DNA of 64,000 bases from Micromonospora pisi (GTDB lineage: Bacteria > Actinomycetota > Actinomycetes > Mycobacteriales > Micromonosporaceae): positions 5,332,001 through 5,396,000 of the forward strand of contig NZ_RBKT01000001.1 in the NCBI RefSeq assembly GCF_003633685.1, given 5' to 3'. A program made the translations under genes and the position numbers. Shown here one piece after another: positions 55,329 to 63,129 of this stretch. The first letter of the stretch is position 1; every line of letters begins with the position of its first letter. The notes under the pieces are model-generated. The model saw nothing but the letters and a program-made list of their open reading frames with translations. It had not been told where the DNA came from and made no database searches.

Positions 55329-56495
55329 ATGAGCACCGAAGCGTTCGACGTCTACCAGTTGCCCGAGGAGCACGGGACGATCCGGGAGGCGGTCCGGGCC
55401 GTCTGTGACGCCAGGGTCGCGCCGCACGCCGCCGAGGCCGACGAGACCGGTGAGTTCCCCAAGGCGTCGTACGAGGCACTTCGTGCCGCCGACTTCCACG
55501 CCCCGCACATCCCCGAGGAGTACGGCGGTGCCGGCGCGGACGCCCTCGCCACCGCCATCGTGATCGAGGAGGTGGCCCGGGCCTGCGCGTCGTCCTCGCT
55601 GATCCCGGCGGTGAACAAGCTCGGCACCATGCCGCTGCTGCTGGCCGGCTCCGAGGAGCTCAAGCGGCGCTACCTGCCCCCGGTCGCCAGGGGCGAGGCG
55701 ATGTTCTCGTACTGCCTCTCCGAACCGGAGGCGGGCAGCGACGCCGCCTCGATGACCACCCGCGCCACGCTCGACGGGGACCACTACGTGCTCGACGGGG
55801 TCAAGCGCTGGATCACCAACGCCGGTGTCTCGGAGTACTACACCGTCTTCGCGGTGACCGACCCGACCGCCCGCTCCCGGGGCATCTCCGCCTTCGTGGT
55901 CGAGCGGTCCGACCGGGGGGTCAGCTTCGGTGCCCCCGAGAAGAAGCTCGGCATCAAGGGTTCGCCGACCCGTGAGGTCTACTTCGACAGCGTACGGATT
56001 CCGGCCGACCGCATGATCGGCGCGCCCGGCACCGGGTTCGCCACCGCGATGCGCACCCTGGACCACACCCGGGTCACCATCGCCGCGCAGGCGCTCGGCA
56101 TCGCCCAGGGCGCGCTCGACTACGCCCTCGGGTACGTCAAGGAACGCAAGCAGTTCGGCAAGCCGGTGGCGGACTTCCAGGGCATCCAGTTCATGCTCGC
56201 GGACATGGGCATGAAACTGGCGGCGGCCCGTGAACTGACGTACACGGCGGCCGGCAAGTCGGAGCGGGGCGACGCGGACCTGACCTATTTCGGTGCTGCG
56301 GCGAAGTGTTTCGCCTCGGACGCCGCGATGGAGATCACCACCGACGCGGTCCAGTTGCTCGGCGGCTACGGCTACACCCGGGACTACCCGCTGGAGCGGA
56401 TGATGCGGGACGCCAAGATCACCCAGATCTACGAGGGCACAAATCAAGTGCAGCGGATTGTCATGGCGAGGCAGCTGCTCAACGGCGTCTCTTAG
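55329..56495 (+). CDS. Acyl-CoA dehydrogenase
   Basis: A 388-residue FAD enzyme that oxidises acyl-CoA to the 2-enoyl-CoA. Motifs are YCLSEPEAGSDAASM, WITNAGVSEYYTVFA, the FAD contact QFGKPVADFQ, and the catalytic glutamate Glu369 in QIYEGTNQVQR. Length and start (MSTEAFDVYQLPEEHGTIRE) are normal. The last codons (AAATCAAGTGCAGCGGATTG onward) are less GC-rich than the rest, and an older-looking copy of the 3' end lies 1.2 kb downstream at 57612-57688. The present C-terminus ARQLLNGVS may therefore have come with the inserted segment. Confidence 0.94.
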   Translation: MSTEAFDVYQLPEEHGTIREAVRAVCDARVAPHAAEADETGEFPKASYEALRAADFHAPHIPEEYGGAGADALATAIVIEEVARACASSSLIPAVNKLGTMPLLLAGSEELKRRYLPPVARGEAMFSYCLSEPEAGSDAASMTTRATLDGDHYVLDGVKRWITNAGVSEYYTVFAVTDPTARSRGISAFVVERSDRGVSFGAPEKKLGIKGSPTREVYFDSVRIPADRMIGAPGTGFATAMRTLDHTRVTIAAQALGIAQGALDYALGYVKERKQFGKPVADFQGIQFMLADMGMKLAAARELTYTAAGKSERGDADLTYFGAAAKCFASDAAMEITTDAVQLLGGYGYTRDYPLERMMRDAKITQIYEGTNQVQRIVMARQLLNGVS

Positions 56496-56780
56496 GTTAT
56501 TTTCCCAGCTCAAGGCCATGTTGATGGGTGAGTTGATCTTTCGGTTGACTTCGACTGATCTTGGATCTTCTCGAACGTCATGCTGGCCAAATGCTGGCCT
56601 GTGAGCTGAGGCATTGCGATTAATCGAGCAACATCAGCCTTTGTGGGCCGACCTACGTGATCATCTGATTGGTTACCGCTCAGGGGTACTCGGCAGCGCT
56701 GGCGTCCGCACCGAGCGTCACCCGGTTAATCACCAGATGGAACGCCAATCTGACTCTTGGTGGCCTGCCGCGGTGCATCC

Positions 56781-57209
56781 TCAGCCGACCTGGATCGTCG
56801 TGTCCATGCCTAGTGCTTTGTGGTTATCGAGGGAGCACCATAGTTCGTAGGAGCCTTGCTGCAGGGTCACCGTGACCTGGCCGGTGGCGCCTGCCTGCAC
56901 GTTGGGTGAGGCCTGGGTGTCGACTCCCGGGCCCTTGATCGTCAAGTTATGCAACATCGTCCCCTGGTTTACCACCTCGAAGGTGTACACGCCGGGCGTG
57001 AACGTGGTTGTCGACAGGGTGATCGAGAATTCCTTCTCCGTTGCCGTGACCTTGGTCCCCGTCGCCGCCGACGAGGCTGCGGGAGAGCCGGTGCCGCTGC
57101 TAGTGCTGCTCGGGGTGGGAGAATCCCCGCCGCCGCAGCCGGCGAGCAGGAGTGCACCTCCCGCTCCGGCCGCCAACACCAGCATGATTCTGCGCTTGAA
57201 TGCGCCCAT
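56781..57209 (-). CDS. Cupredoxin-domain lipoprotein (type I copper site)
   Basis: A 142-residue lipoprotein. The signal has the lipobox LLAGC with lipidation at Cys25, then a Ser/Thr/Pro linker, then a cupredoxin domain from about residue 52. The copper ligands are His87 (TMLHNLTI), Cys125, His130 and Met135 in WCSLDNHKALGM, matching the C-x4-H-x4-M spacing of plastocyanin-like proteins. It is probably tethered to the outer face of the membrane and carries electrons or copper. The ATG at 57209 is preceded by GGGCCGAGCG. It is the only clear gene of the inserted segment. Confidence 0.88.
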   Translation of the reverse strand: MGAFKRRIMLVLAAGAGGALLLAGCGGGDSPTPSSTSSGTGSPAASSAATGTKVTATEKEFSITLSTTTFTPGVYTFEVVNQGTMLHNLTIKGPGVDTQASPNVQAGATGQVTVTLQQGSYELWCSLDNHKALGMDTTIQVG

Positions 57210-57611
57210 CGCTCGGCCCTCCGATCCATGCCAAGATTACCGGTTTGGGCCTGATGTGCCCCGCAATCGGAAGATAAGTCCGGAGCGTTTGGGCGGGAGC
57301 GCGGGGCTCTCCAGGGTCCACGAGACACGCGAGTTCCTGGAGCTGGCGCCGGCGACCGATTTCGTCGGGTTGGGTCGACCTGACCTCGCCGACTGCCAGC
57401 GACGATCTCGACGCGCTGCCGGAGGGCCCGTTCGCGCGCGCGGGGGTCTTCCGCCCACGACCGGTGGTGAGGCCATCGGCGTTCACGTGGCGCCGACAGG
57501 GCGCTGCACCACAGCCTGCACTGTGGCCCGTAATGTCGGGATCTGGGACTCTGGGCAAATGCTGGTCCGGCCACCTGTCAGAGGGTGTTATTGCAGGTCA
57601 GAGTGCTGCGA

Positions 57612-57688
57612 TTCCAAGATCACCCAGATTTACGAGGGTACGGAACCAGGTGCGGCGCGTCGTGATGGCGCGGCAGCTCCTCAAGTAA
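57612..57688 (+). pseudogene. Displaced and frameshifted 3' end of an acyl-CoA dehydrogenase gene
   Basis: It reads SKITQIYEGT, then after one extra G continues as NQVRRVVMARQLLK and a TAA stop (57686-57688). This is a close match to codons of the intact gene at 56413-56480, but with GC-rich codons (AACCAGGTGCGG) like those of the body of the dehydrogenase gene. It is followed at once by a terminator. It looks like the ancestral gene end left behind after insertion. Confidence 0.85.
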
Positions 57689-57720
57689 GCCGTTGGCCTG
57701 CTTGCACGTAGGCCAACGGC
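57689..57720 (+). terminator. Terminator directly after the displaced dehydrogenase end
   Basis: A perfect 11-bp stem GCCGTTGGCCT / AGGCCAACGGC with a 10-nt loop begins on the base after the TAA. Confidence 0.85.
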
Positions 57721-57854
57721 ACGGTCTCCGGGTGGAGGATTCGTTAAATTGCCCCAGTTGGGGCAGATCCGGGTAGTTCGGCACGCGCGGTTACGGGAAG
57801 GTGGCGGTCCGGCGGAGATCGTCACCCGCTTTCAAGATCATAAGCTCTGAGGTT

Positions 57855-60272
57855 GTGGGGTTCTCGTTCAAGATCGCGCCTGGTGTCCGGATTCGTACCT
57901 CCAAGCGGGGCATCCGGACCAGCATCGGACCACGCGCGGCGCGAGTGCACATCGGCGCCGGGAAGACCAGATTCTCGACCGGCGTCGGCCCGGTCGGATA
58001 CGTCACCAGCGGCGGCACGGGGAACGGCAAGAGCAAGGGTAAGAGCGTGCAACGCGGCAAGTCGGCCACGCCGTCCGTCCGGCAGCGCCCGACCAGGCCA
58101 ACCGGCAGCGGCAGCGGTACCGCCGAGAACAACGGACGCGTACGGATCGCCCGGCAGATCGACCGGCAGATTCACAAGATCACGAGTGTGCACCGTGGTT
58201 CCGTCCCGGAGGCTGTTCGGCCGATCGCGGTTCCGGCCCGCCGCCCGGCCCGGCTGCCGATCTACCTGCGTGCGCGCCGACAGGAACTCGACGGGGTCCG
58301 GCCGTGGCAGCGTCAGGCGCGGGCCGCAGCCGTCCGGCGTGCGCGCGAGCTCGCGGACGTACAGGTCGCCCAGGTGTTCGCGGAACGCGAGCAGGCCCAG
58401 GCAGAGGAACAGCAGCGCCTCGACGAACGCTGGCAGAAACTGTGTGACAACCACCCGGTGACGGTTCGCGAGACGGTGGCGGCCGCGTTCGCCCGCCAAA
58501 AGACCGCGGTGGCGACGGTCAGCGTCGAGGACGGCCAGATCGCACTGGTCGCGACCGTCGGCCACATGGACGACGTCGTCCCCGGTGACGAAGCACTGAA
58601 GAGCGTCAACGGGTATGTCCTCATCCGCAGCCGGTCCCTCTCCGACCGGGTCCGGCTCTACCGCGAGCACGTCTGCGGAACTGCGTTGGCGGCGGCACGG
58701 CAGGCGTTCGCGGCGGCACCCGGGCTGAGCGCGGCCCGCGTCGTCGTGCTGCGCCAGGACGGCGAGGACTCGTACGGGACGCCCCGACACTCGGGCCTGT
58801 ACGCGCTGCGTGTCACCCGTGACGCACTCACCAGCATCCGGTGGGACCAGGCCGGCGCCACCGACATTGTCCAAGACTCAGCAGGGGAGGAGACCAACAG
58901 CGTCTCCGGGTTCCCCGAACCGTTCACCGAGAAGCAGATCCGACAGGACCCGTCCGTCACCGCGTTCCTTGCCCGGCTGTCCGAGCCGCCCGCCGACCAG
59001 AAACAGGAGGTCACGGCATCATCGGCCGTTACCTCCCCGCCGGACGGCAAACGCCCGCGTCCCTTCCTCCTGCTGTTCGGTTGGACTTTCCTCTGCTCGC
59101 CGTTCTGGCACGCCTACAACGGCGTCTGGACCGACCACCGCCACATCGCGACCAGCATGCTCGTCTACCCGACGACCGGTCTGCTCCTACTGCGACTGCG
59201 CATGGTCAAACGCGGTGCGGCGCCGCCCGCCGGCAACTCCGGATCACGGCTGTTCTACCTGCTGGCGGTGATGTGGGCAGCCGGTCCGGCACTGCTTGCC
59301 GGCGATCGGTGGCTCTACGGCGGATCGGTGTCCCGCGACGTCGTGGCCTTCATCGGCTCGTCGCTGATCTGCTGGATCGTGGCGCTGACGCTGTACGGCT
59401 GGACGGTGCCTCCTCGTGGCGCCGAGCCGGTGGCGCCGCCCCGGCGACTCAACGTCCCCGCGACCGCCGCGCTCATCGCCCTGCTTGTCGTCATCGTGAA
59501 CGTGTACCCCACGGGTTCCCGCGCGGCCGCACCGGTGAACTCACAGGCTGTGGCAACGGCGCCGCCCGTACCCGATCCGTCGGTGACCGCGCCGGCCGTC
59601 ACCTCTACGCCTCCGGCGACCACCGTCGCAGAGGTGATGCCCGACCTCGTCGGCCGGCGCCTACCAGACGCGGAACAGGCGCTGTACGCCCTGACCACTG
59701 ACGTCGCGCCGTCGCACCAGGACCGGTCGCCGCTGGACCGCGACGTCTGGATGAGGGACAACTGGACCGTCGTCGGGACGCTTCCCGCCGCCGGCACCTC
59801 CATCGGGCCGGGCCTGAAGATTGAGATGTTCCTGCTCAAGAACAGCGAGGCCGCCTGGTTCGCCCAGCATCCGGTCATGCCGAAGATCAAGGCGGGCGCA
59901 GATGCTCTCGATCTGACTGGCGAGGGGGAGCCTCTCGACGGCATGTCTGAACTGGTCGAGCTGCGCTATGCCAAGAACAAGACGCCCAAGGATGCTCGCG
60001 ACCCGAACGAGAACTTCGACGGTTGGGAGCCGGCGGAGGAGAAGACAGCCCGGGCCGGGTTGAAGCAGGCATACACCGGCCTCGTCGTCGGCAGCGTCCC
60101 CACGGCGGAGCGGAAACTCCGTACCGGGCAGCTGATCATCGTCACCGTCAAGGATGGGCCCGACAGCCCGTCGTCTGGCGGCAGCGACTCGGTTCCCTCG
60201 CTTCCGGACAACAACGACGGCGATGACGACGTCAACGTTCCTGGGCGGCTGTGTCCCACCCGCTTCTGCTGA
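57855..60272 (+). CDS. DUF4236 membrane protein with PASTA-like C-terminus
   Basis: An 805-residue protein. The first 55 residues are a DUF4236 domain (MGFSFKIAPGVRIRTSKRG ... STGVGPVGYVTSG). A basic linker and a coiled-coil-like segment follow (QVFAEREQAQAEEQQRLDER), then an alpha/beta region (about 220-360) with GHMDDVVPGDEALKSVNGY. Several transmembrane helices lie at about 410-570. The external C-terminus has PDLVGRRLPDAEQALYAL and VVGTLPAAGTSIGPGLKIEM, a PASTA-like pattern that in kinases binds cell-wall fragments. GTG 57855 fits the usual MGF start of DUF4236 proteins; the frame is open earlier to GTG 57801. No kinase domain is present. Confidence 0.8.
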   Translation: MGFSFKIAPGVRIRTSKRGIRTSIGPRAARVHIGAGKTRFSTGVGPVGYVTSGGTGNGKSKGKSVQRGKSATPSVRQRPTRPTGSGSGTAENNGRVRIARQIDRQIHKITSVHRGSVPEAVRPIAVPARRPARLPIYLRARRQELDGVRPWQRQARAAAVRRARELADVQVAQVFAEREQAQAEEQQRLDERWQKLCDNHPVTVRETVAAAFARQKTAVATVSVEDGQIALVATVGHMDDVVPGDEALKSVNGYVLIRSRSLSDRVRLYREHVCGTALAAARQAFAAAPGLSAARVVVLRQDGEDSYGTPRHSGLYALRVTRDALTSIRWDQAGATDIVQDSAGEETNSVSGFPEPFTEKQIRQDPSVTAFLARLSEPPADQKQEVTASSAVTSPPDGKRPRPFLLLFGWTFLCSPFWHAYNGVWTDHRHIATSMLVYPTTGLLLLRLRMVKRGAAPPAGNSGSRLFYLLAVMWAAGPALLAGDRWLYGGSVSRDVVAFIGSSLICWIVALTLYGWTVPPRGAEPVAPPRRLNVPATAALIALLVVIVNVYPTGSRAAAPVNSQAVATAPPVPDPSVTAPAVTSTPPATTVAEVMPDLVGRRLPDAEQALYALTTDVAPSHQDRSPLDRDVWMRDNWTVVGTLPAAGTSIGPGLKIEMFLLKNSEAAWFAQHPVMPKIKAGADALDLTGEGEPLDGMSELVELRYAKNKTPKDARDPNENFDGWEPAEEKTARAGLKQAYTGLVVGSVPTAERKLRTGQLIIVTVKDGPDSPSSGGSDSVPSLPDNNDGDDDVNVPGRLCPTRFC

Positions 60273-60284
60273 CGCTCGCTGGCC

Positions 60285-60548
60285 GTGCGGGTGTGGGCCG
60301 CTCAGCCGGACGCCGACACCGACGAGTGGTCGCACGAGGTCGACATCGACCCGGACGTGCGGGAGGAGTGCTGCTGTTCCGCGCCTGCGGTAGGACGTCC
60401 GGCGGCGGTTTTGGAAGCGAGGACCGTCGTCGTTCTCCTCATCGACCGCCGCGTCATCCGGGCGCCGCCGGGCGAACGGTGGAATAACCGCGTCCAACGG
60501 CGGGAAGGTACGCCCGATGAATCCGACCTGCTCACCTCCAGCGGCTGA
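60285..60548 (+). CDS. Possible small hypothetical protein
   Basis: A weak candidate of 87 residues with an acidic start (AQPDADTDEWSHEVDIDPDV) and good third-position GC in its first half only. It has no clear ribosome site and no recognisable homology. The rest of the interval from 60273 to 60741 holds nothing else I can support. Confidence 0.25.
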   Translation: MRVWAAQPDADTDEWSHEVDIDPDVREECCCSAPAVGRPAAVLEARTVVVLLIDRRVIRAPPGERWNNRVQRREGTPDESDLLTSSG

Positions 60549-60741
60549 CGCCGGCACTGCCGATCTCTCCTGATCCGTACGGTTCGGTCGCGGATCGCCC
60601 TGCCGTGGCGGGCCGTACCGTTTCAGCCCCTTGCTGCCGCCCTCACCGTCTTTTGCATTGACATATCCAAGCCGGGACTATTCGTTCTGCGGCAATTGTT
60701 GTGCTCTCTGTCGCTTCCCCCGCTACTCCGGATGAGTCCCC

Positions 60742-61821
60742 TTGATCCACTTTCGTGCTCTGCGGTTGCCCGGCCGATCGGTTCACCGGAGTCGGTGGGT
60801 GATCGCCGTACTCGCGCTGGTCCTGCTCGCGCTCTCCGTGGGCGGCTGGGCGGGCAACCGGGGTGGTTCCACGGCAGCTCCCCGCGACACCCCCACAATG
60901 TTCAGCAACCCCGTGCACCAGGGCGACACCCCCGACCCGCAGGCGATCCGGGTGGGCGAGACCTGGTATCTGGTGCACACCAACAACGGCGGACAGAACG
61001 TGCCGATGCTGACCTCATCCGACCTGGTCAGCTGGAGCCCGGCGGGCGACGCCCTGCCCAACCTGCCGTCCTGGGCCGATACCGGTCGGACCTGGGCGCC
61101 CGAGATCATCGCCCTGGCACCCACCCGTTACCTGCTCTACTACACCGCCGCCGACCGGACGTCCGGCCTCGAGTGCATCGGGCGGGCGGTGGCCACCGAA
61201 CCCCAGGGGCCGTACCGGGACGACTCGCCAGCGCCGCTGATCTGCCCCACACACGAGGGTGGGGCGATCGACCCGAGCCCTTACCGGGACAGCGACGGCA
61301 CACTCTGGCTGCTCTGGAAGAACGACGGCAACGCGATCGGTGCGGACACCTGGCTCACCTCCCAACGCCTCTCCGACGACGGCCTGCGCCTCGTGGGTGA
61401 ACCCCACCACCTGCTGAAGCAGACGAAGGCATGGGAGGGACCGCTGGTCGAAGGGCCGTTCTTCTGGCGGCACGACGGGCGCCTGTTCCTCTTCTTCGCC
61501 GCCAACACCTACGACCGGAGCAGCTACGCCGAGGGCTACGCGGTCTGCGACGACCCGACAGGCCCCTGCGTCGACGCCCCGGAGAATCCCATCCTGCGAT
61601 CGAACGCGGTCGCCACCGGCCCGGGACACGCCTCGATGATCGAGTACGCCGGCCAGACCTGGCTGCTCTACCACGCCTGGCAGCCCGGCCGTGAGGGGAA
61701 GGCCGACCCCGGTCGGCAGCTCTGGCTGGACAGGGTCACCTGGGACGGCGGTCGCCCGCAGGTGCACGGGCCGACGGCGGCTCTCCAGCCGCGCCCGGTG
61801 CCGGCCGCGCCGGCACCCTGA
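60742..61821 (+). CDS. Glycoside hydrolase family 43-like protein, membrane anchored or secreted
   Basis: A protein of about 359 residues with an N-terminal hydrophobic helix (WVIAVLALVLLALSVGGWAG, about 19-38) and a five-bladed beta-propeller. The three acidic residues of GH43 are visible: general base Asp65 in TPDPQAI, Asp177 in AIDPSPYRD and general acid Glu237 in LVEGPFFW. Such enzymes cleave arabinose, xylose or galactose links. The TTG 60742 start is uncertain because no strong ribosome site is present; later starts would shorten the basic segment before the helix. Confidence 0.85.
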   Translation: MIHFRALRLPGRSVHRSRWVIAVLALVLLALSVGGWAGNRGGSTAAPRDTPTMFSNPVHQGDTPDPQAIRVGETWYLVHTNNGGQNVPMLTSSDLVSWSPAGDALPNLPSWADTGRTWAPEIIALAPTRYLLYYTAADRTSGLECIGRAVATEPQGPYRDDSPAPLICPTHEGGAIDPSPYRDSDGTLWLLWKNDGNAIGADTWLTSQRLSDDGLRLVGEPHHLLKQTKAWEGPLVEGPFFWRHDGRLFLFFAANTYDRSSYAEGYAVCDDPTGPCVDAPENPILRSNAVATGPGHASMIEYAGQTWLLYHAWQPGREGKADPGRQLWLDRVTWDGGRPQVHGPTAALQPRPVPAAPAP

Positions 61822-61878
61822 ACGCATGGCCCATCCGTGACCGGGTAGGTCCTGACGACACTGCGTCGGGGAGGGCTG

Positions 61879-63057
61879 ATGGCGGGAGCGTGGTTGTTGG
61901 GATCCGATGCGGCGACCAGGGCGGACCGGCCCAGGGCGGTGCTGGTGGCGGTTCGTAACGAGGCCGACCCGCAGGACAGCGGCTCGGGTACCGAACTCTC
62001 GCTGGCGGAGTTGGAACGGCTGGCGGACACCGACGGGCTCACCGTCGTGGACGCGGTCGTGCAGAGCCGTCCCCGACCCGACTCCGCCACCTACGTCGGC
62101 GCCGGGAAGGTACAGGAGTTGACCGAGGCGGCCGAACGGGGCCACGCCGATCTGGTGATCGCCGACGGAGAGTTGACCCCCGGCCAGGTGCGCAACCTGG
62201 AGGAACAGGTCGGGGTGCGGGTTGTCGACCGTACCGCGCTCATTCTGGACGTCTTCGCCGAACACGCCCGCACCAGCGAGGGACGCCTCCAGGTGGAGTT
62301 GGCCCAGATCGCGTACCAGTTGCCCCGCCTGCGTGGCGACGGCCGAGGGCTTTCCCGGGTCGGTGGTGGCCGGGTCGCCGGCGGCGCCGGTATGGGCGTC
62401 CGTGGCCCGGGTGAACAGCGCTTGGAGACGCAGCGGCGCCGGCTGCGGCAGCGGGCTTCCCGGCTGGGCGAGCGGGTGCGGGAGCTGTCCCGGCGACGGG
62501 AGCAGACCCGTCGGCGCCGCACCCGCAACCGGGTGCCCTCCGTGGCGATCACCGGCTACACGAACGCGGGAAAGTCAGCCCTGCTCAACCGCCTGACCGG
62601 GGCGGACGTTCTCGTCGAGGACGTACTCTTCGCCACCCTCGACCCGACGGTGCGCCGGATCAGGGTCGACGACATCGTCGCCACACTCGCCGACACCGTG
62701 GGTTTCGTCCGCTACCTGCCCCACCAACTGGTCGACGCCTTCCGCTCGACGTTGGAGGAGGTCAGCAGGAGTGACCTGGCCGTACACGTGGTCGACGCCT
62801 CGGCGCCGGACGCGGCGAACCAGATCGCCACGGTGCACGACGTGCTGCGTGAGATCGGTGCGGGGGATGTGCCGGAGCTCCTCGTGCTCAACAAGATCGA
62901 CGTAGCACCGCAGGAGCAGTTGACCACCTTGCGACGGAGGTACCCCGACGCGCTGGCGGTGTCGGCGCTGACCGGGGCGGGCGTCGGCGAACTACGTACC
63001 GCGCTTGCCGCCCGGCTCAGGGAGGTCGGCACCGGGACACCGAGCCCGTCCAGGTGA
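61879..63057 (+). CDS. hflX: GTPase HflX
   Basis: A 392-residue ribosome-splitting GTPase of the Obg-HflX class. The N-terminal HflX domain has TYVGAGKVQEL and the glycine-rich GGGRVAGGAGMGVRGPGEQ, followed by a basic coiled coil (RLRQRASRLGERVRELSRRR). The G-domain motifs are GYTNAGKS (G1), DTVGFVRYLP (G3) and NKID (G4). The protein is shorter than many actinobacterial HflX proteins, which have longer N-terminal extensions, so it could be a second paralogue. The ATG at 61879 is preceded by GGGGAGG. Confidence 0.93.
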   Translation: MAGAWLLGSDAATRADRPRAVLVAVRNEADPQDSGSGTELSLAELERLADTDGLTVVDAVVQSRPRPDSATYVGAGKVQELTEAAERGHADLVIADGELTPGQVRNLEEQVGVRVVDRTALILDVFAEHARTSEGRLQVELAQIAYQLPRLRGDGRGLSRVGGGRVAGGAGMGVRGPGEQRLETQRRRLRQRASRLGERVRELSRRREQTRRRRTRNRVPSVAITGYTNAGKSALLNRLTGADVLVEDVLFATLDPTVRRIRVDDIVATLADTVGFVRYLPHQLVDAFRSTLEEVSRSDLAVHVVDASAPDAANQIATVHDVLREIGAGDVPELLVLNKIDVAPQEQLTTLRRRYPDALAVSALTGAGVGELRTALAARLREVGTGTPSPSR

Positions 63058-63129
63058 CCCTCCGTCGACGCCTCCCGCCGAGAACCGGTCCGGGGCGGTT
63101 CGCTCCCCACAATTGGGGAAGGTAGCGCC

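Larger units (their letters stand above)
56413..57688. mobile_element. Insertion at the 3' end of the acyl-CoA dehydrogenase gene
   Basis: The 25-bp block CCAAGATCACCCAGAT-C/T-TACGAGGG occurs at 56413-56437 inside the gene and again at 57614-57638. The second copy continues with a diverged gene end and a terminator. Between them lie about 1.2 kb of lower-GC DNA carrying a cupredoxin lipoprotein. From 56496 to 56780 I see no gene. There is no integrase gene, so this is a remnant or a cassette moved in trans. Confidence 0.65.

Noticed and set aside
60285-60548. A confident gene in the interval before the GH43 gene
   Set aside because: Only half of the frame has coding-like composition and there is no ribosome site; it is kept only as a weak candidate.
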